Of a stretch of 64,000 bases of DNA, positions 11,289 to 21,587 are shown one piece after another. Location: positions 99,154 through 163,153 of the forward strand of contig CAJNDS010000273.1 of NCBI GenBank assembly GCA_905221605.1, given 5' to 3'. The stretch is from Symbiodinium natans. Its lineage: Eukaryota > Sar > Dinophyceae > Suessiales > Symbiodiniaceae. The notes under the pieces are model-generated. The model was given only the letters and a program-made list of their open reading frames with translations, searched no databases and had not been told where the DNA came from. Both the position numbers and the translations under genes were made by a program. How positions within the stretch are numbered: the stretch's first letter is position 1; each line of letters opens with the position of its first letter.

Positions 11289-12361
11289 GCATCCTCAGCA
11301 GGTGACAAGGGATCATGCTCCAAAGCTCGAAGAAATTTCCGTTTGGCTCTGGAGCGTGTCTGCCCAAGCTCTGAGCCCTTAATTCCGATGGCCTGCTGAT
11401 CGGATGCCAGGCCAGAGGAGCTCTCCTGGGAGAGTATCCTTGGCAACGTTGTGGGATTTCAGCCTTTTTTTGGGTTCAAGGAGGGGTAGGCCTTGCGCTT
11501 GTCTTCGCTACATACCTCAGTGCTCTATATATGAGAAGCTACAGTCTCTTCCGAGTCTCCATGGGCGCCCAAGCTTGGTCAAGCTGGATCCTTTCAAGAC
11601 ATGGGGGGGAGTTTACGAATATGAGGGACCCCTGAGATAGACCCCAAATAATATGATTCCCTTTAATAAGGAGGGGGGGAGGCCTTCAATCGGGGGGGGG
11701 GGGGGGGGGGGGGGGGGGGCTGCCTTCACGTCAGGTGACCTGTAGCAATACAACCGCAAAGCCTCAACGTCAGGCTGCCCTGAGCGGCGAAAGCTTCGAA
11801 GCCCCAAGCCGCTGTTCAAGTTTTAAACCCGAAACCCCAAACTTCAAAAAGTCTACTCTAAACCCTAAACCCTAAACCCTAAACCCCAAACCCCAAACCC
11901 TAAACCCTAAGAATCTATACTTCTAAACAGCCCCAGCTGCCGGAGAGCCTCAGCGAGAGCCTCGGCCTCCTTGCGACAAGAGGAGCCCGAACCCCTGTTT
12001 TTGTGAATTATAGGGTTTAGGGTTTGGTAAGGGTTTAGGGTTTAGGGTTTAGGGTTTAGGGTTTAGGGTTTAGGGTTTAGGGTTTAGGGTTCAGGGTTTA
12101 GGGTTTAGGGTTTAGGGTTTGGGGTTTGGGGCTGCGGCCGCTTATAGTTCTAAGTATGACTAGTTGTTCGCCGTCGGTCTAAACTGCATGAAAATCAGCG
12201 TTGCTCTTACCTGCGTAGGCTTGGGGGACCCACTGCAAGGCAAGGTTTCTTTGCCAGAGTTTGGGGTTGAGGCTCTTCGTGCGCTGTGCACCAAAGCTCC
12301 TTCGTGCGTGTCAGGCTCCGCGCCTGCAGCTCAGTACCTGGCCATCCAACTCTGCGGCCAT
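11289..12361 (-). CDS. Candidate multi-exon gene, unknown function
   Basis: Pieces on the minus strand: ATG 12361 with a short exon MAAELDGQ to 12338 (donor GTACTG); 12211-12232 (TTGCAG acceptor, GTAAGA donor); 11921-11994 encoding RKEAEALAEALRQLGL (helix or coiled-coil-like); a piece near 11750-11805; and 11289-11359 encoding SRAKRKFLRALEHDPLSPAED with a GTAAGC donor. The 12232-12211 to 11994 junction agrees in phase. The first junction does not, so an exon is missing or the start is elsewhere. A 30-G run and telomere-like arrays lie in the introns. I recognise no family. Confidence 0.35.
11690..11719. repeat. Poly-G run
   Basis: About 30 consecutive G on plus, one of several G/C runs in the window (also 18749-18781, 20176-20210, 47059-47083, 52769-52796). 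They are prone to assembly length error. Confidence 0.8.
11856..12133. repeat. Facing telomere-like arrays
   Basis: CCCTAAA (with CCCCAAA variants) at 11856-11911 and a long TTTAGGG array at 12012-12133 flank the candidate exon 11921-11994. They face each other as an inverted pair. Confidence 0.85.
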
Positions 12362-12399
12362 TGAGGCGTTACGGTGGTGTAGGGTTTAGGGTGTTCTAC

Positions 12400-13220
12400 G
12401 GCCCCAGCCACTTAGAGACTGCCAGACAAAAAGGGAGCCAGGGAGCTTTTACAGGGGCCTGAGGGGAAAGAAAAGTTTGGGGGGGAGCTCAAGAGGCCGA
12501 AGCCCAGCAAGGGCTTGGGGCCTCTCGCTGAGTGCCTCCCCACATTTCCCGAACGTGACACCATCCGTCGTTCTGTTTCGAGTGCCGTGCTCAACCCAAA
12601 AAATGAACGAAATTTGCCGGGGATGCATGGTCACTAGGTGCCGACAACCCTTTACCCAAAACCGCTATAGAACCATTGTTTATTGAAAACCCTAGAAACC
12701 CGAAAAATCCGAGAACCTTCCCCCAGCCGCCCCCCCCCCCTGGCCAAAAAAACAATAAATAAACTTGAATAATAGCAATAATAGACAATTATAACAAAGT
12801 TGTTTTTTTCATTATAATAAGCCTAATGATAATAAGAATAAGAATAACACATGAATAGAAATACGAACAACCCCGCACTTCAAAGGCACCTCGCTGCTTT
12901 TGCAGCTCCGCGATCTCGGCGACGGAGGTCGCCGACGCTTGCGCCTTCCTCCGAACAAATGTGAAATGACCGAAAATAAGGAAGGCTTCATACAGTTTGC
13001 TGGATCTTCTTAGTAGGGTAGCAGGGTTCTCAGGCTGAAGAAGGTTTCATCGCTCACTCTCGCACAAGGCCGGCAAGGTTCTGGGCTAAATCAGGTTCAA
13101 GGCCCGACCCTCAACAACGAACCTACCTGTCAGGCCTGACGAGCCCTACAGGCCTATAGCCCAACAAACGCTCCGGTTTTCGCCCAAACCCAAACCCTAA
13201 GCCCACCCCCAAAAGGCAAA
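12400..13220. other. No supported gene
   Basis: Contains a C-run at 12731-12740, an AT-rich stretch at 12760-12865 and a dispersed short motif at 13049-13085. No convincing exon seen. Confidence 0.4.
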
Positions 13221-13225
13221 GAAAC

Positions 13226-14771
13226 CAAGCAGGCCTTTCTGCAAGTTGGAGTTCGACCCTGTCCTGGCGCAAGGATCGGACACCCGACCAACCAACCAAA
13301 CCCCAACCTCCGAAGTGTCCCATGCCACACTCTCTACACTCCACCAGATTCCAATCATGGTTGGAATAGTCTATTCCTTATTGAGTTTACGTACCCCCCA
13401 CTATGACAAAGGTTTAGGGTTGTAAACGCCTTGGGCTTAGAGTTGGGGATGGGGACACGGATGTGCAAACACACCCCGGAGTGATCCCTCCCATGCTCCA
13501 CCTTTGAGGCCACCTCCTCCAACCTGGGTGAAGCGCGACAGTAAGGGGGTTCAATATCGCTCACACTCGGACAGGCCAGGCGAGGTACAATCTGTTCCAG
13601 TAAGAGGGTTTAGGGTCCAGGGTTTAGGGCTTCACGTCAAGCCCCAAAGGCCGACACCCGGCCTAAGCATGTATCTGGAGTTACTGCTAAACGCTTCATA
13701 GGCCAGAATTCCTGCTTGCCACTTTCAGTCTCTTTCTGAAGGGAAAGCCCAGCAAAAGTCAAAATACGGCCAACTTCAGGGCGGCCCAGCAACTCATGGA
13801 TTTGCACTTCCACTTCCTGCACGGCCTTCTTCTTAGCCTCGATGAGAGTTTGGGCTGTTCCGAAAGCGGGAAGCTGAGGCGAGAGGCGAGTGTCTCGGGC
13901 CTTTTGCAGGGGAGACGAGCATTCCTCCGTGAGGCGCCCCAAGCCGCAAGCGCTTTGGGGTGCTTTGATACCACTTCGGCTCGAAACCCTGTGCCCGTCG
14001 AGATAAAGCAGGGGTTAGCAGTCACCTTGCAGAGGAAGATGGCTTCTTGGCCTTCTGAATCCTTGCTGTTTCCCCAGCCCGTGTCCCTCTCTCTGTCTCT
14101 CTCTCTCTCTCACTTCTTATTCTTCTTGTTTGGGTTTGAGGGTATGAGGCGCTAGGCCTGTCTGCGACTTCCCACTGGAGTACTGCTTGTAACCTGTTGG
14201 GGTTCTCTTGTCTCTTAGACCTTTGTTTCATTTCTCTTCGCTCTCTCTCTCTCTCTCTCTCTCTCTATCACTCAATCCTACTGTGTAACTTCAGTCCTCC
14301 GATCTTGCAGACGATGGACATTGTAGCCCTCAACTCCGAACCCTGCGCCGTTCGGAGGGCCCCACAACAATTTTCCTTTTCATGGAGCTTATCTTTGGGA
14401 TACTGCAATCGCAGTAACCTTTGGCAATAGTCCTTCATAGGGTGGGTGGGGGTCTTAGTTCTATGATTACCATAGTTTGCAATAGCCCTCACCCGGGATG
14501 AGGACCTGCCTCGATCTGCTCTTTCAATGCCTGAGCTCCGGCCGTTGGAGTCATCCCGATGACCCGGCATGTGACAGGAAGGGGAGCGCTACCATTTTCA
14601 GGATTTCTGGCCCTGTTTGGGCTACAGGCAATCAGAGCCGCATATGAACCTTGTCACCCCGTGTCCGAAGGTCCTTGCCTAGCTCATCCGCCTATCACCT
14701 ATGGACACCCTGGGCATGCGAGGCACACTAGAGACCTCCTCGAAGGCTTGCTGCGTCTTCTTCTGACTTTC
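13226..14771 (-). CDS. Candidate coiled-coil-rich multi-exon gene
   Basis: Minus exons with matching splice signals: 14736-14771 (ESQKKTQQAFEE), about 14568-14626, 14506-14530 (ALKEQIEA), 14290-14342 (FGVEGYNVHRLQDRRTE), 14026-14061 (DSEGQEAIFLCK, donor GTGACT), 13685-13900 (72 codons with TLIEAKKKAVQEVEVQIHEL, donor GTAACT), 13502-13523 (LEEVASK) and 13226-13263 (DRVELQLAERPAW). The four exons from 14530 down to 13685 agree in phase. Composition (Glu, Lys, Gln, Ala) suggests a coiled coil. No start or stop is fixed and at least one exon is missing. I recognise no family. Confidence 0.43.
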
Positions 14772-14925
14772 CTGGAAAAGATCAGGTTTTCCAGAGATGC
14801 CGGAAGCATATTGCCTAGCTTTCAGGGGCAGGATCCGTTGAAGCGTCCTAAAAGCACTGAACCCTCAACCGGCCCTAAGCTTCACTACCGGCTACGGCCT
14901 CGGAGCAACTGCCAACTTATATACA

Positions 14926-14998
14926 ATATATATATATATATATGTGTACATATCTATATATGTATATACATATATATATATATATCTCTATATATAAA
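14926..14998. repeat. TA/TATG microsatellite
   Basis: An AT dinucleotide-rich block, similar to 3931-3977, 24620-24668 and 25106-25150. Confidence 0.8.
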
Positions 14999-15403
14999 CA
15001 GAGTAAGGACAAACTGAAACAGTAAGAAGTACTCTTGTCATACGAATGAACAGCATATGTTTACACATTGAAGCAATGAGATGCCTCAAAAGCCTGCATC
15101 CTGACTACTGCTGCTCCCAGAGATCAGCAGGAGCTGCTGCGAGTGAGGTTGGGATATATTGGGGTACTATAGGGTAGAACAGGGTTGTGGGGGGTATTAT
15201 GGTACAAGTACAAAGGGTCCATCAGGGAATACTCCTGGTAATTTTTCCGACCCCTTATACTACAGGCGCAGTGCAACACACGGGAAAACGTTTCTTTCTC
15301 CTGCCTGCTACAGACACGCGAAGAATCAAGTCCGGGGCACATGGCTCCGACTGCATTTAGAGACCGAAGTCATGCTGTTCCTCCGAATTTTCTAAACCCT
15401 GGT

Positions 15404-15545
15404 AGCCCGGTTATCATACTATGTAATAAAGGCACCCTTTTTGGGGGTTGGTTACTTGACAACGGAACCCATAACTCAAAAAAAGGGTGAAGAGTACCAC
15501 TGGGCCACCAAGAAACTGGCTGAGCTCTCTAGAACACTGGCCTGA
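15404..15545 (+). CDS. Candidate plus-strand terminal exon
   Basis: After CCTGGTAG a plus frame stays open through RLSYYVIKAPFLGVGYLTTE and GEEYHWATKKLAELSRTLA to a TGA. It would converge tail to tail with the cysteine-rich gene. No family recognised. Neighbouring genes are on minus, so this may be chance. Confidence 0.25.
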
Positions 15546-16025
15546 GGCCGATGCGGATCGAGCAATGAGGGGTGTGCAGGCACCTGGAAGACAATCGACA
15601 TCTAAGAGCCCTCAAGGCGTCTCAGAGCCTGAGCGGCTTGTGCCCACACAAAGTACTAGGCGTACGAAAATTAAAACAGGTACATGGCCGGGCAACGCGA
15701 CCGCAGGACATACAGCCAAACCTACATGGCAAGCACCTGCCGCAAACTGTGGCGGCTGATGAGTCCCGATCGGTGCCGGTCGCCAAACCGTGTACCTGGA
15801 TACCATTTGTGCCTCTTTGCATCGCTGGTGCACGTGGGAATCACCTTTTTCTGGGATGACCAGGGTTTGCTGACTTATGGTGGTAGCCAAGATGATGGAG
15901 TCACAGCGCTGTGCAAAGCTTGTAAAACTCATCAAACATCCATACGGAAAACAAGGGGATCTGGACTCTGTATATTCTATTGCCACATTGGAACCCCTCT
16001 CCTCTGCCAAGTGAACTTCATCTCT
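15546..16025. other. 3' flank of the cysteine-rich gene
   Basis: No supported gene. Long open frames on both strands here (15684 plus, 16010 minus) extend into or antisense to the cysteine-rich CDS and look like shadows. Confidence 0.5.
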
Positions 16026-17455
16026 TCAGGGCTCTGCGATGATGGTGTTGCCATCCCTGGCGGGGACATGGAGTTCCTCGCCGTGGGTCTGGCCGGAGGC
16101 GCTGACAGGCCCCAGGTGGCTTGGCCAGGCATCCGGGTCCCACTTGCCAAAGGCCTTGCGGCAGGCAGCGTCCAAGTTCATGCCCGAGGAGGTCATGGCC
16201 ATGGTGGAGCCGGTGATGCCCGAGCAGGCGGCCACGCAGTTGGCGTCCTTGTCCGCACGGCCCACGATGTTCACGCACGAGTTGCTGGCCAGGGAGAAGA
16301 AGCGGACAGACAGGCTCAACACGGCGAGGATGCCTGTGATGTCCACCGCGCAAACGCGGCCCTCGGTTTCGACGACTCCTGGGGTGCAGTGGATGGTGGT
16401 GTCCGCCAAGATGATGGCAAACCTCATGACGAAGGTGGCACCCAAGTCCAGCTGGGCCACGCACCTGGCAACTGCACCGTACACGGCATCGTTCGCCACC
16501 GCCGGTGGCACTGGCAAAGTGCTCACGTCGACGCCGGCCTTCTTGAGATACTGGTACACACTCTTCGAGACCTGCTTCTTCTGCTTGGTGATCTTACCTG
16601 TCGTAGCAGCAGAAACCACGGCGTCGATCTTGGCTTCTGGGGTCAGCTTGCCGGCCTTGACGCCTTTGTTGCAGATCAGGTCGGCGGAGAGAGTCGACTG
16701 CATCAGCACAGAAAGGCCGCCTGTGAAAGCGCCGATGTTCGCGGCGCAATTCGCAGGGACGTTCAGCGAGCCCGAGCACGTAGAGATGGAGGAGGCGATC
16801 ACACCCATGCCAAGCTCCACCGACAGCAGGATGCCGAAGATGCCGGAGGCGCACGTCTCCCGCTCGTCGTTCCTCACCGGGCGCTTCTTGACAGCCTGGA
16901 TCCTGTCAAAGTCACAGGCCACCGTGGAGAACTTGATGAACGTGCCCGTCAGCATCACGCGTGCCACGGCTTGGGCCACGTCGATCACACACAGCACCTG
17001 GCCGGCCGCTGGGCTGATGTGGGCAAGGCCGACCGTCGGCAGCTCCTTGGACGCATCCAGCTCGGCCTCGAGCGTGTGCCAGGCCTGCCCGCCAACGCCC
17101 TCCAAGAACTCCGTGGACTTGGCACCCACCGGCAGGCCCAGCTTGGGCGCCACCGCGAAGACCATGAGGCCCAGCATCGCCACGCCGGCCGAGCGCCGCG
17201 CCCATCGCCGCACGAACTCCGGCGACCCCAGCTGCGCCTACGGGGCCCCCAAAACATCCTAAGACAACAGCCGGCTATATCTAAAGTCTATCAGACCTAA
17301 CATCCTGTATACGCATACACGCATGCTCATGGGGGCAACTGGCCCGCCTCGCGAGAGGGCGTGCTCATGAGCTGCTCCTCCTCCGTGCGGGCACCCGCAT
17401 CGCCCTCCTGCAGCGAGGTCGCGAGTTCCTGCATCTCGGACTCACGGCCGGCCAT
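16026..17455 (-). CDS. Dinoflagellate cysteine-rich hydrophobic-repeat protein
   Basis: The main exon is open from about 17237 to the TGA at 16026, roughly 400 codons with strong GC3 bias. The N-terminus has a membrane or signal-like segment (GVAMLGLMVFAVAP). After it come repeated blocks of about 30 hydrophobic, small residues bounded by cysteines (CASGIFGILLSVELG, CAANIGAFTGGLSVL, CAVDITGILAVLSLSV, CVAACSGITGSTMAM). From memory this block pattern marks a multicopy family of unknown function in Symbiodinium-type genomes. I place the start at ATG 17455 (context AACATGG) in a short acidic first exon (MAGRESEMQELATSLQ) ending near 17348. No phase-0 GT donor exists before the in-frame TGA at 17327; GAG|GCGGGC (a GC donor) fits, joined to CGTAG|GCGCAG at 17237 or GCAG at 17231. 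Paired cysteines and the leader suggest a membrane or extracellular location. Confidence 0.85.
17238..17347 (-). other. Proposed GC-AG intron of the cysteine-rich gene
   Basis: About 110 nt with in-frame stops between two open, phase-compatible exons. The donor would be GC rather than GT, which dinoflagellates are known to tolerate. Confidence 0.5.
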
Positions 17456-17745
17456 GTTTGCTGAATGAGGCGGCGCTGGGATGGGCACGGTGTGGGCAAT
17501 GCTCAATGTGGCTCGCGACCGAATATAAGTCAAGTCCATGCTGGGGTTCACCTTCAGAATTCCGTATGCTCGGCAGTCGGCAGTTCGTTATAAGTTATAT
17601 GGTTTACGGTGCCTGGCCGCATCAACACATTCGTAGAAACTTCCGCCCTCCCCAGAATTCAGAACAGAACACCACCCAGAAGGTCACGGCTGAGGCAGGC
17701 AAAGGCCCCAAGCCTTCATGGTCCGAAAGCCAATGAAAGCCCAGC

Positions 17746-18745
17746 TCAGCTTGCATTGTTGAAGCCCGGCAACCCCCGAAGCATCGCCTCGGTGGACTGT
17801 ATCTCCGTGGTGGTCTGCCGCTTGACCTGCATCGGCAAGGAGGCTTTTGGCGTTCCCTCCCAAAATCCCGCAACACCCTTCCTTCGCAGCCACCTAGGTC
17901 ACTGGGTTCTCGGTTCAGAGGGGGGGCCCCGGAACCCTAAATTCTCTCTCTCTATCTCTATCTCTCTCTCTCTCTCTCGCTCCGAACCCTACAGTAAATC
18001 CTAACCCTAAAGCCCTAAATCCTAAACCTCCCCACGACTTCGGGGAGATCAGGGCGGCGACGCGGAAACTTGAAGCCACAAGCCAAGGCCTTTCTCCTGG
18101 TTGCTGAGTACCCACTGCCAAAAAAGGTTAACCTGTCAACTATGGAAGGATTATGTATACCCCACAAGGTTAAAGTTCACCTGCTCAGCTACCTTCTTCC
18201 TGCAATTCTCAGCAGGCGCAGACTAGATGCCACCTCGGCTAAACCAGACAGCAATAAACTCCACAGGCGACCAAGTAAGAGTTCATTGTTCTCGGTGGCA
18301 CGGCGACGCACTTCTTCACAACTCTGCCCGGAACTCGAAACGCTGAACCTACCGGAAACTTTGCAGGCTGGAGCCTCTTTGAAGTCTTTTCACAATATGG
18401 TGTGGGTTTCGGGACAGGCTTGAGGGGCTTAAGGGTCGCCGCAGCTGCGTTTTCAACCATCGGCAACCTGAGCCCCACTAAAACAAACTCAGCCATGGAG
18501 CTCCTTTACCTGGGTTATGGCTCACCTGAATTGTGTGAGACTACCGAAAAAATTCCACACAAGATCCCCGCACCCCTGGACCTTAATGACAGTACAATTA
18601 TAGCATCCACCTCCATATCCGCACTCTGCGACGCTGTGCCTGCGCCAACGTCTCCGCCAGAGGGGCCATAGGGTCCTGGCCAACATTTGAGGGGGGGAGG
18701 GGGGGGGTCCTGGGATCCTTGAGCCCATGTCTTGTTTGGGACGGT

Positions 18746-18783
<38 letters not shown>

Positions 18784-19070
18784 TTTTCTTGTCTACCATG
18801 TGTGTCGGTTTCGGTCAGATTCTGGGTGGTTCGTCAGGCGGTTTCCATCGGTCTGGCAGGGAAACCTTCAAGGCCAGGTGCCAAGCGCAACTTCTGTGTC
18901 CGAGAGAAAGCCCTCCTCACACTCGGCTGAGATGCCAGCTCACTACAGGGCAACACCAGGAACGATCCACCGGCCGACGAAAACTCGGGGCGCAACTGGA
19001 GCTCAAGTGAGGCTTCAGAGGCTCCGGCGTTCGGGTCCGCCAAGCTCTCAAGAAACACGTGTTGTCGCAT
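17746..19070 (-). CDS. Candidate complete six-exon gene, about 160 aa
   Basis: Minus model: 18971-19070 (ATG; MRQHVFLESLADPNAGASEA), 18892-18926 (ECEEGFLSDTE), 18625-18675 (DPMAPLAETLAQAQRRR), a 15-nt microexon 18526-18540 (SHTIQ) with TTTTTTCGGTAG and GTGAGC, 18193-18323 (or starting near 18374; ENNELLLGRLWSLLLSGLAE), and 17746-17893 (VKRQTTTEIQSTEAMLRGLP, TGA). All junctions agree in phase. The intron 18927-18970 is only 44 nt, which is suspicious. It lies upstream of, and in line with, the cysteine-rich gene. No family recognised. A helical central part is likely. Confidence 0.45.
18749..18781. repeat. Poly-G run
   Basis: About 33 G on plus, inside an intron of the candidate gene at 17746-19070. 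Confidence 0.8.
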
Positions 19071-19459
19071 GGTCTTAAGGGGGCTTATGGGGTTCTAGGG
19101 TGGGTTCGACAAAGAACCAGAACTTGCTTCCCTGTCAGCTCGCCCCCAACAGGCCTCGACACCCGCACAAATTCTCAGCTGCCCTCACACAAGATCTTCT
19201 CTGGAGTCCTCTGTTTCCCTGCTTCCCCGAAGCTGTAGGAAGCTCGGTGCTGGCGGACCTGCGGAGGTTGATGCCCCGGGATTCGCCCCTGACCGAATGA
19301 AGCCACGCAAAGGGTATTAAATTCAAGAACTGAGAACATAGGTTTCACGACCCCCGTGATTTTACCGGTACGACGCTCGTCGGTCAGCGATGCAATCTGG
19401 GAGTTGTTCTTCTAAACTGCAACTCGGGGAGCGTGAGAAAAAGACGTTAAAATCTCAGC

Positions 19460-20175
19460 TCAATGCACAAGATCTTGGGGGATCATAACACGTGTCAGCA
19501 GATCGACAACCTGCTCCTCAGTGTGGTTTAGCATGATACGCTCGTCAAGACAGCTAAAAGTTCCAAGGGCCAAAATCCGCAGAGTCCCCTGATGCTGAAG
19601 GCTACAAGCCTCAAGGAACCCACCAGGTAACATCCAGTAACTCTGAAGTATTCGCGGCGACCCTCAACATGAACCAAGCCAGCCGAGAGTGTCGTCTTCA
19701 GCCTTACAGGGATGAAACCCGACATTTTAGGAGCACATTGCGGGTCTCCTATTATGATACCGCCTTCAAGATGACTGAGGTTGTCTCACGCCTCATGATG
19801 CAGATCCCTTCATCCCCGACGGTGCGCCTCTCCTACGCCCCAAGAGCCCCCTAAACCCTAAACCCTAAACCCTAAACCCTAAACCCTAAACCCTAAACCC
19901 TAAATCCTAATCCCCGCAGGCCTGGCAGCGCCTGGATCAGACGCCGCTGCGCCGGCGCAAGGCCGATGCCACCCACAGCCAGCGCCTTTGCACGCGAGAG
20001 GAGGGGGTTTAGGTTGTGTTTTTGCCTGCTTCGCTGACCCAGACAGAGCAACACCACTCTGGGATGCACGGGTTCAGCTGTGTAGATCGCTGCACCTGAC
20101 CAAACAAGCCCTTTGAACCCTCTCCCCCCTTTCCCCTCTCCTCCCCCCCCCCCTCCCCCCACCCCCTCTCCGCCC

Positions 20176-20212
<37 letters not shown>

Positions 20213-21440
20213 GAAAACAAAAGTGTACAAAAAAAACAAAAAATATCATATAATATAATACAATATGATATTTTATTATACTACAGTAATAATCATAATC
20301 ATCGTAATCATAATAACCATAATAATAATCATAATGGATGATGATAGTGATAATGGTCATGATAAGAATGATCAGATCCGCAATCATTGCGTTCATGCCC
20401 AGATGCCTTCCGCAGCCTCGCCGTGGCCTGCAGCAGGAAAGCACAGGGGTTTAGGGTTTAGGGTTTAGGGTAGGGTCAGGGCAAAGGAAGCTCTTCCGGG
20501 CCCAGAGGCCAGAGAGGGGACTGATGAGGGCTTAGAAGGTCTGTTGGTATAATGTTCATATAGGCGAACCCCTCTTTCTCAATGCGTGCGGCACGGCATC
20601 CATGCATCCCGTTGGACACGAAATCTTCAAAACTCCTCCAAGACGAACCCGGAACTTCCGAGATGCTCAGGTGCCACCAAACTACCAAACTCCCCAGCGC
20701 CAGCCTGTCGCAAACAACCGCCCAAGATCCTGCAAATATGCCCTTCAGTTGCAAAATGGTTCGACGGGTGCGCCTTTCGCAAGGTGAAGTCGCGATCAGC
20801 AGCAACATCCTTGGAAGCAGCCAGGTGGCTCCCGGAAGAGCCACGCAGAGCCCAAGGGGGCCTGGAACCTTTCCGACAGTTTACCTGGATACCGGGCCTG
20901 GAGCAACCTGATGTGCCCAGCACTACATTCTTAGTACAGGCAGGGTCATAGAGGGTAAAATCCATGAATCCATGAGACCTGGCCCGTGCATGAACTCTTG
21001 ACGGTCTGCTTGTAACGTTGCTGAGGTACGACCATGGAGGACAGTGGGCTTTGGAAACTTCGGGAAGCCTTGGGGAAAGGTGGGGGCAGAACCTGGATGA
21101 CGACCTCTGGGCTGAAGTACCGATAGACAGACACATTGGCATCCCAAGCCAGCATTGACAGAGAAAGCCGCCCCTGCGAGGACCCTCAAGTTCTCAAGTG
21201 CAGATGCCGAAGCTCCGATGCGGCACCGCGTGGGTCTCGGTCCTCAGCCACCACGCGCTCGAAGGTCCTGGCAGCTAAGGCCTAGTAGTTTCAAAACCCC
21301 CCGAAGCTCCATAGCCTGTTTTGTCCGACAGCTTCTCGACCGTTTATCCCATGTGCCCTTGTGTCAAGTCTCTAGCTGGTTTACCATGGAACCCAGACTC
21401 AGAGCATCAGCTCGCCGTAGACCCTCAACCCCCTTAAGCC
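19460..21440 (-). CDS. Candidate multi-exon gene ending at 19460
   Basis: Minus exons: 21385-21440 (LKGVEGLRRADALSLGSM; acceptor inside a MITE target duplication, donor GTAAAC), 20979 to about 21240 (ALENLRVLAGRLSLSMLAWD, SVYRYFSPEVVIQ, donor GTCTCA), about 20813-20897 (ARYPGKLSERFQAPLGSAW), 20370-20427 (ATARLRKASGHERNDCG, excellent CTTTCCTGCTGCAG acceptor), about 19915-20000 (ALAVGGIGLAPAQRRLIQAL), 19624 to about 19774 (HLEGGIIIGDPQCAPKMSGF) and 19460-19588 (TFSCLDERIMLNHTEEQVVD, TGA). The last junction and the 20979 to 20897 junction agree in phase; others are unresolved. Two genes could be fused in this model. No family recognised. Confidence 0.42.
19851..19911. repeat. Telomere-like CCCTAAA array
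   Basis: Eight or more units. On minus it separates two open frames and contains stops in every frame, so if transcribed within a gene it must be intronic. Confidence 0.9.
20105..20345. repeat. C-rich run and ATAATAA/TCATAA low-complexity block
   Basis: C-runs at 20116-20210, then an AT-rich run of trinucleotide-like repeats. No gene. Confidence 0.8.
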
Positions 21441-21549
21441 CTACAAGTTGGGATGTTCACCCTTATGCTAACAATCCTTAATAGGGATTCTAATAGGGGG
21501 TACTATACGAAGGACTGTTAGTATAAGGGGGATCATCCCAACCTATAAG
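21440..21549. mobile_element. MITE copy 2, forms a GT-AG unit
   Basis: The element is 21448-21541. The TSD is CCTACAAG / CCTATAAG (7 of 8). Read on minus, the duplicated site is CTTATAGG / CTTGTAGG. The insertion therefore gives TAG|GTTGGG...TTGTAG|GG, an intron-like unit. An open exon (21385-21440) starts exactly at the second AG. Confidence 0.8.
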
Positions 21550-21587
21550 CTGCAATACCCAAACCCTAAACCCTAAACCCTAAAGCC

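Noticed and set aside
15684-17300. 538-codon plus-strand open frame over the cysteine-rich gene (and a 407-codon one)
   Set aside because: Antisense shadows of a GC3-rich real CDS. Composition is Ala/Arg/His-rich without domains, and the minus frame has the known cysteine pattern.
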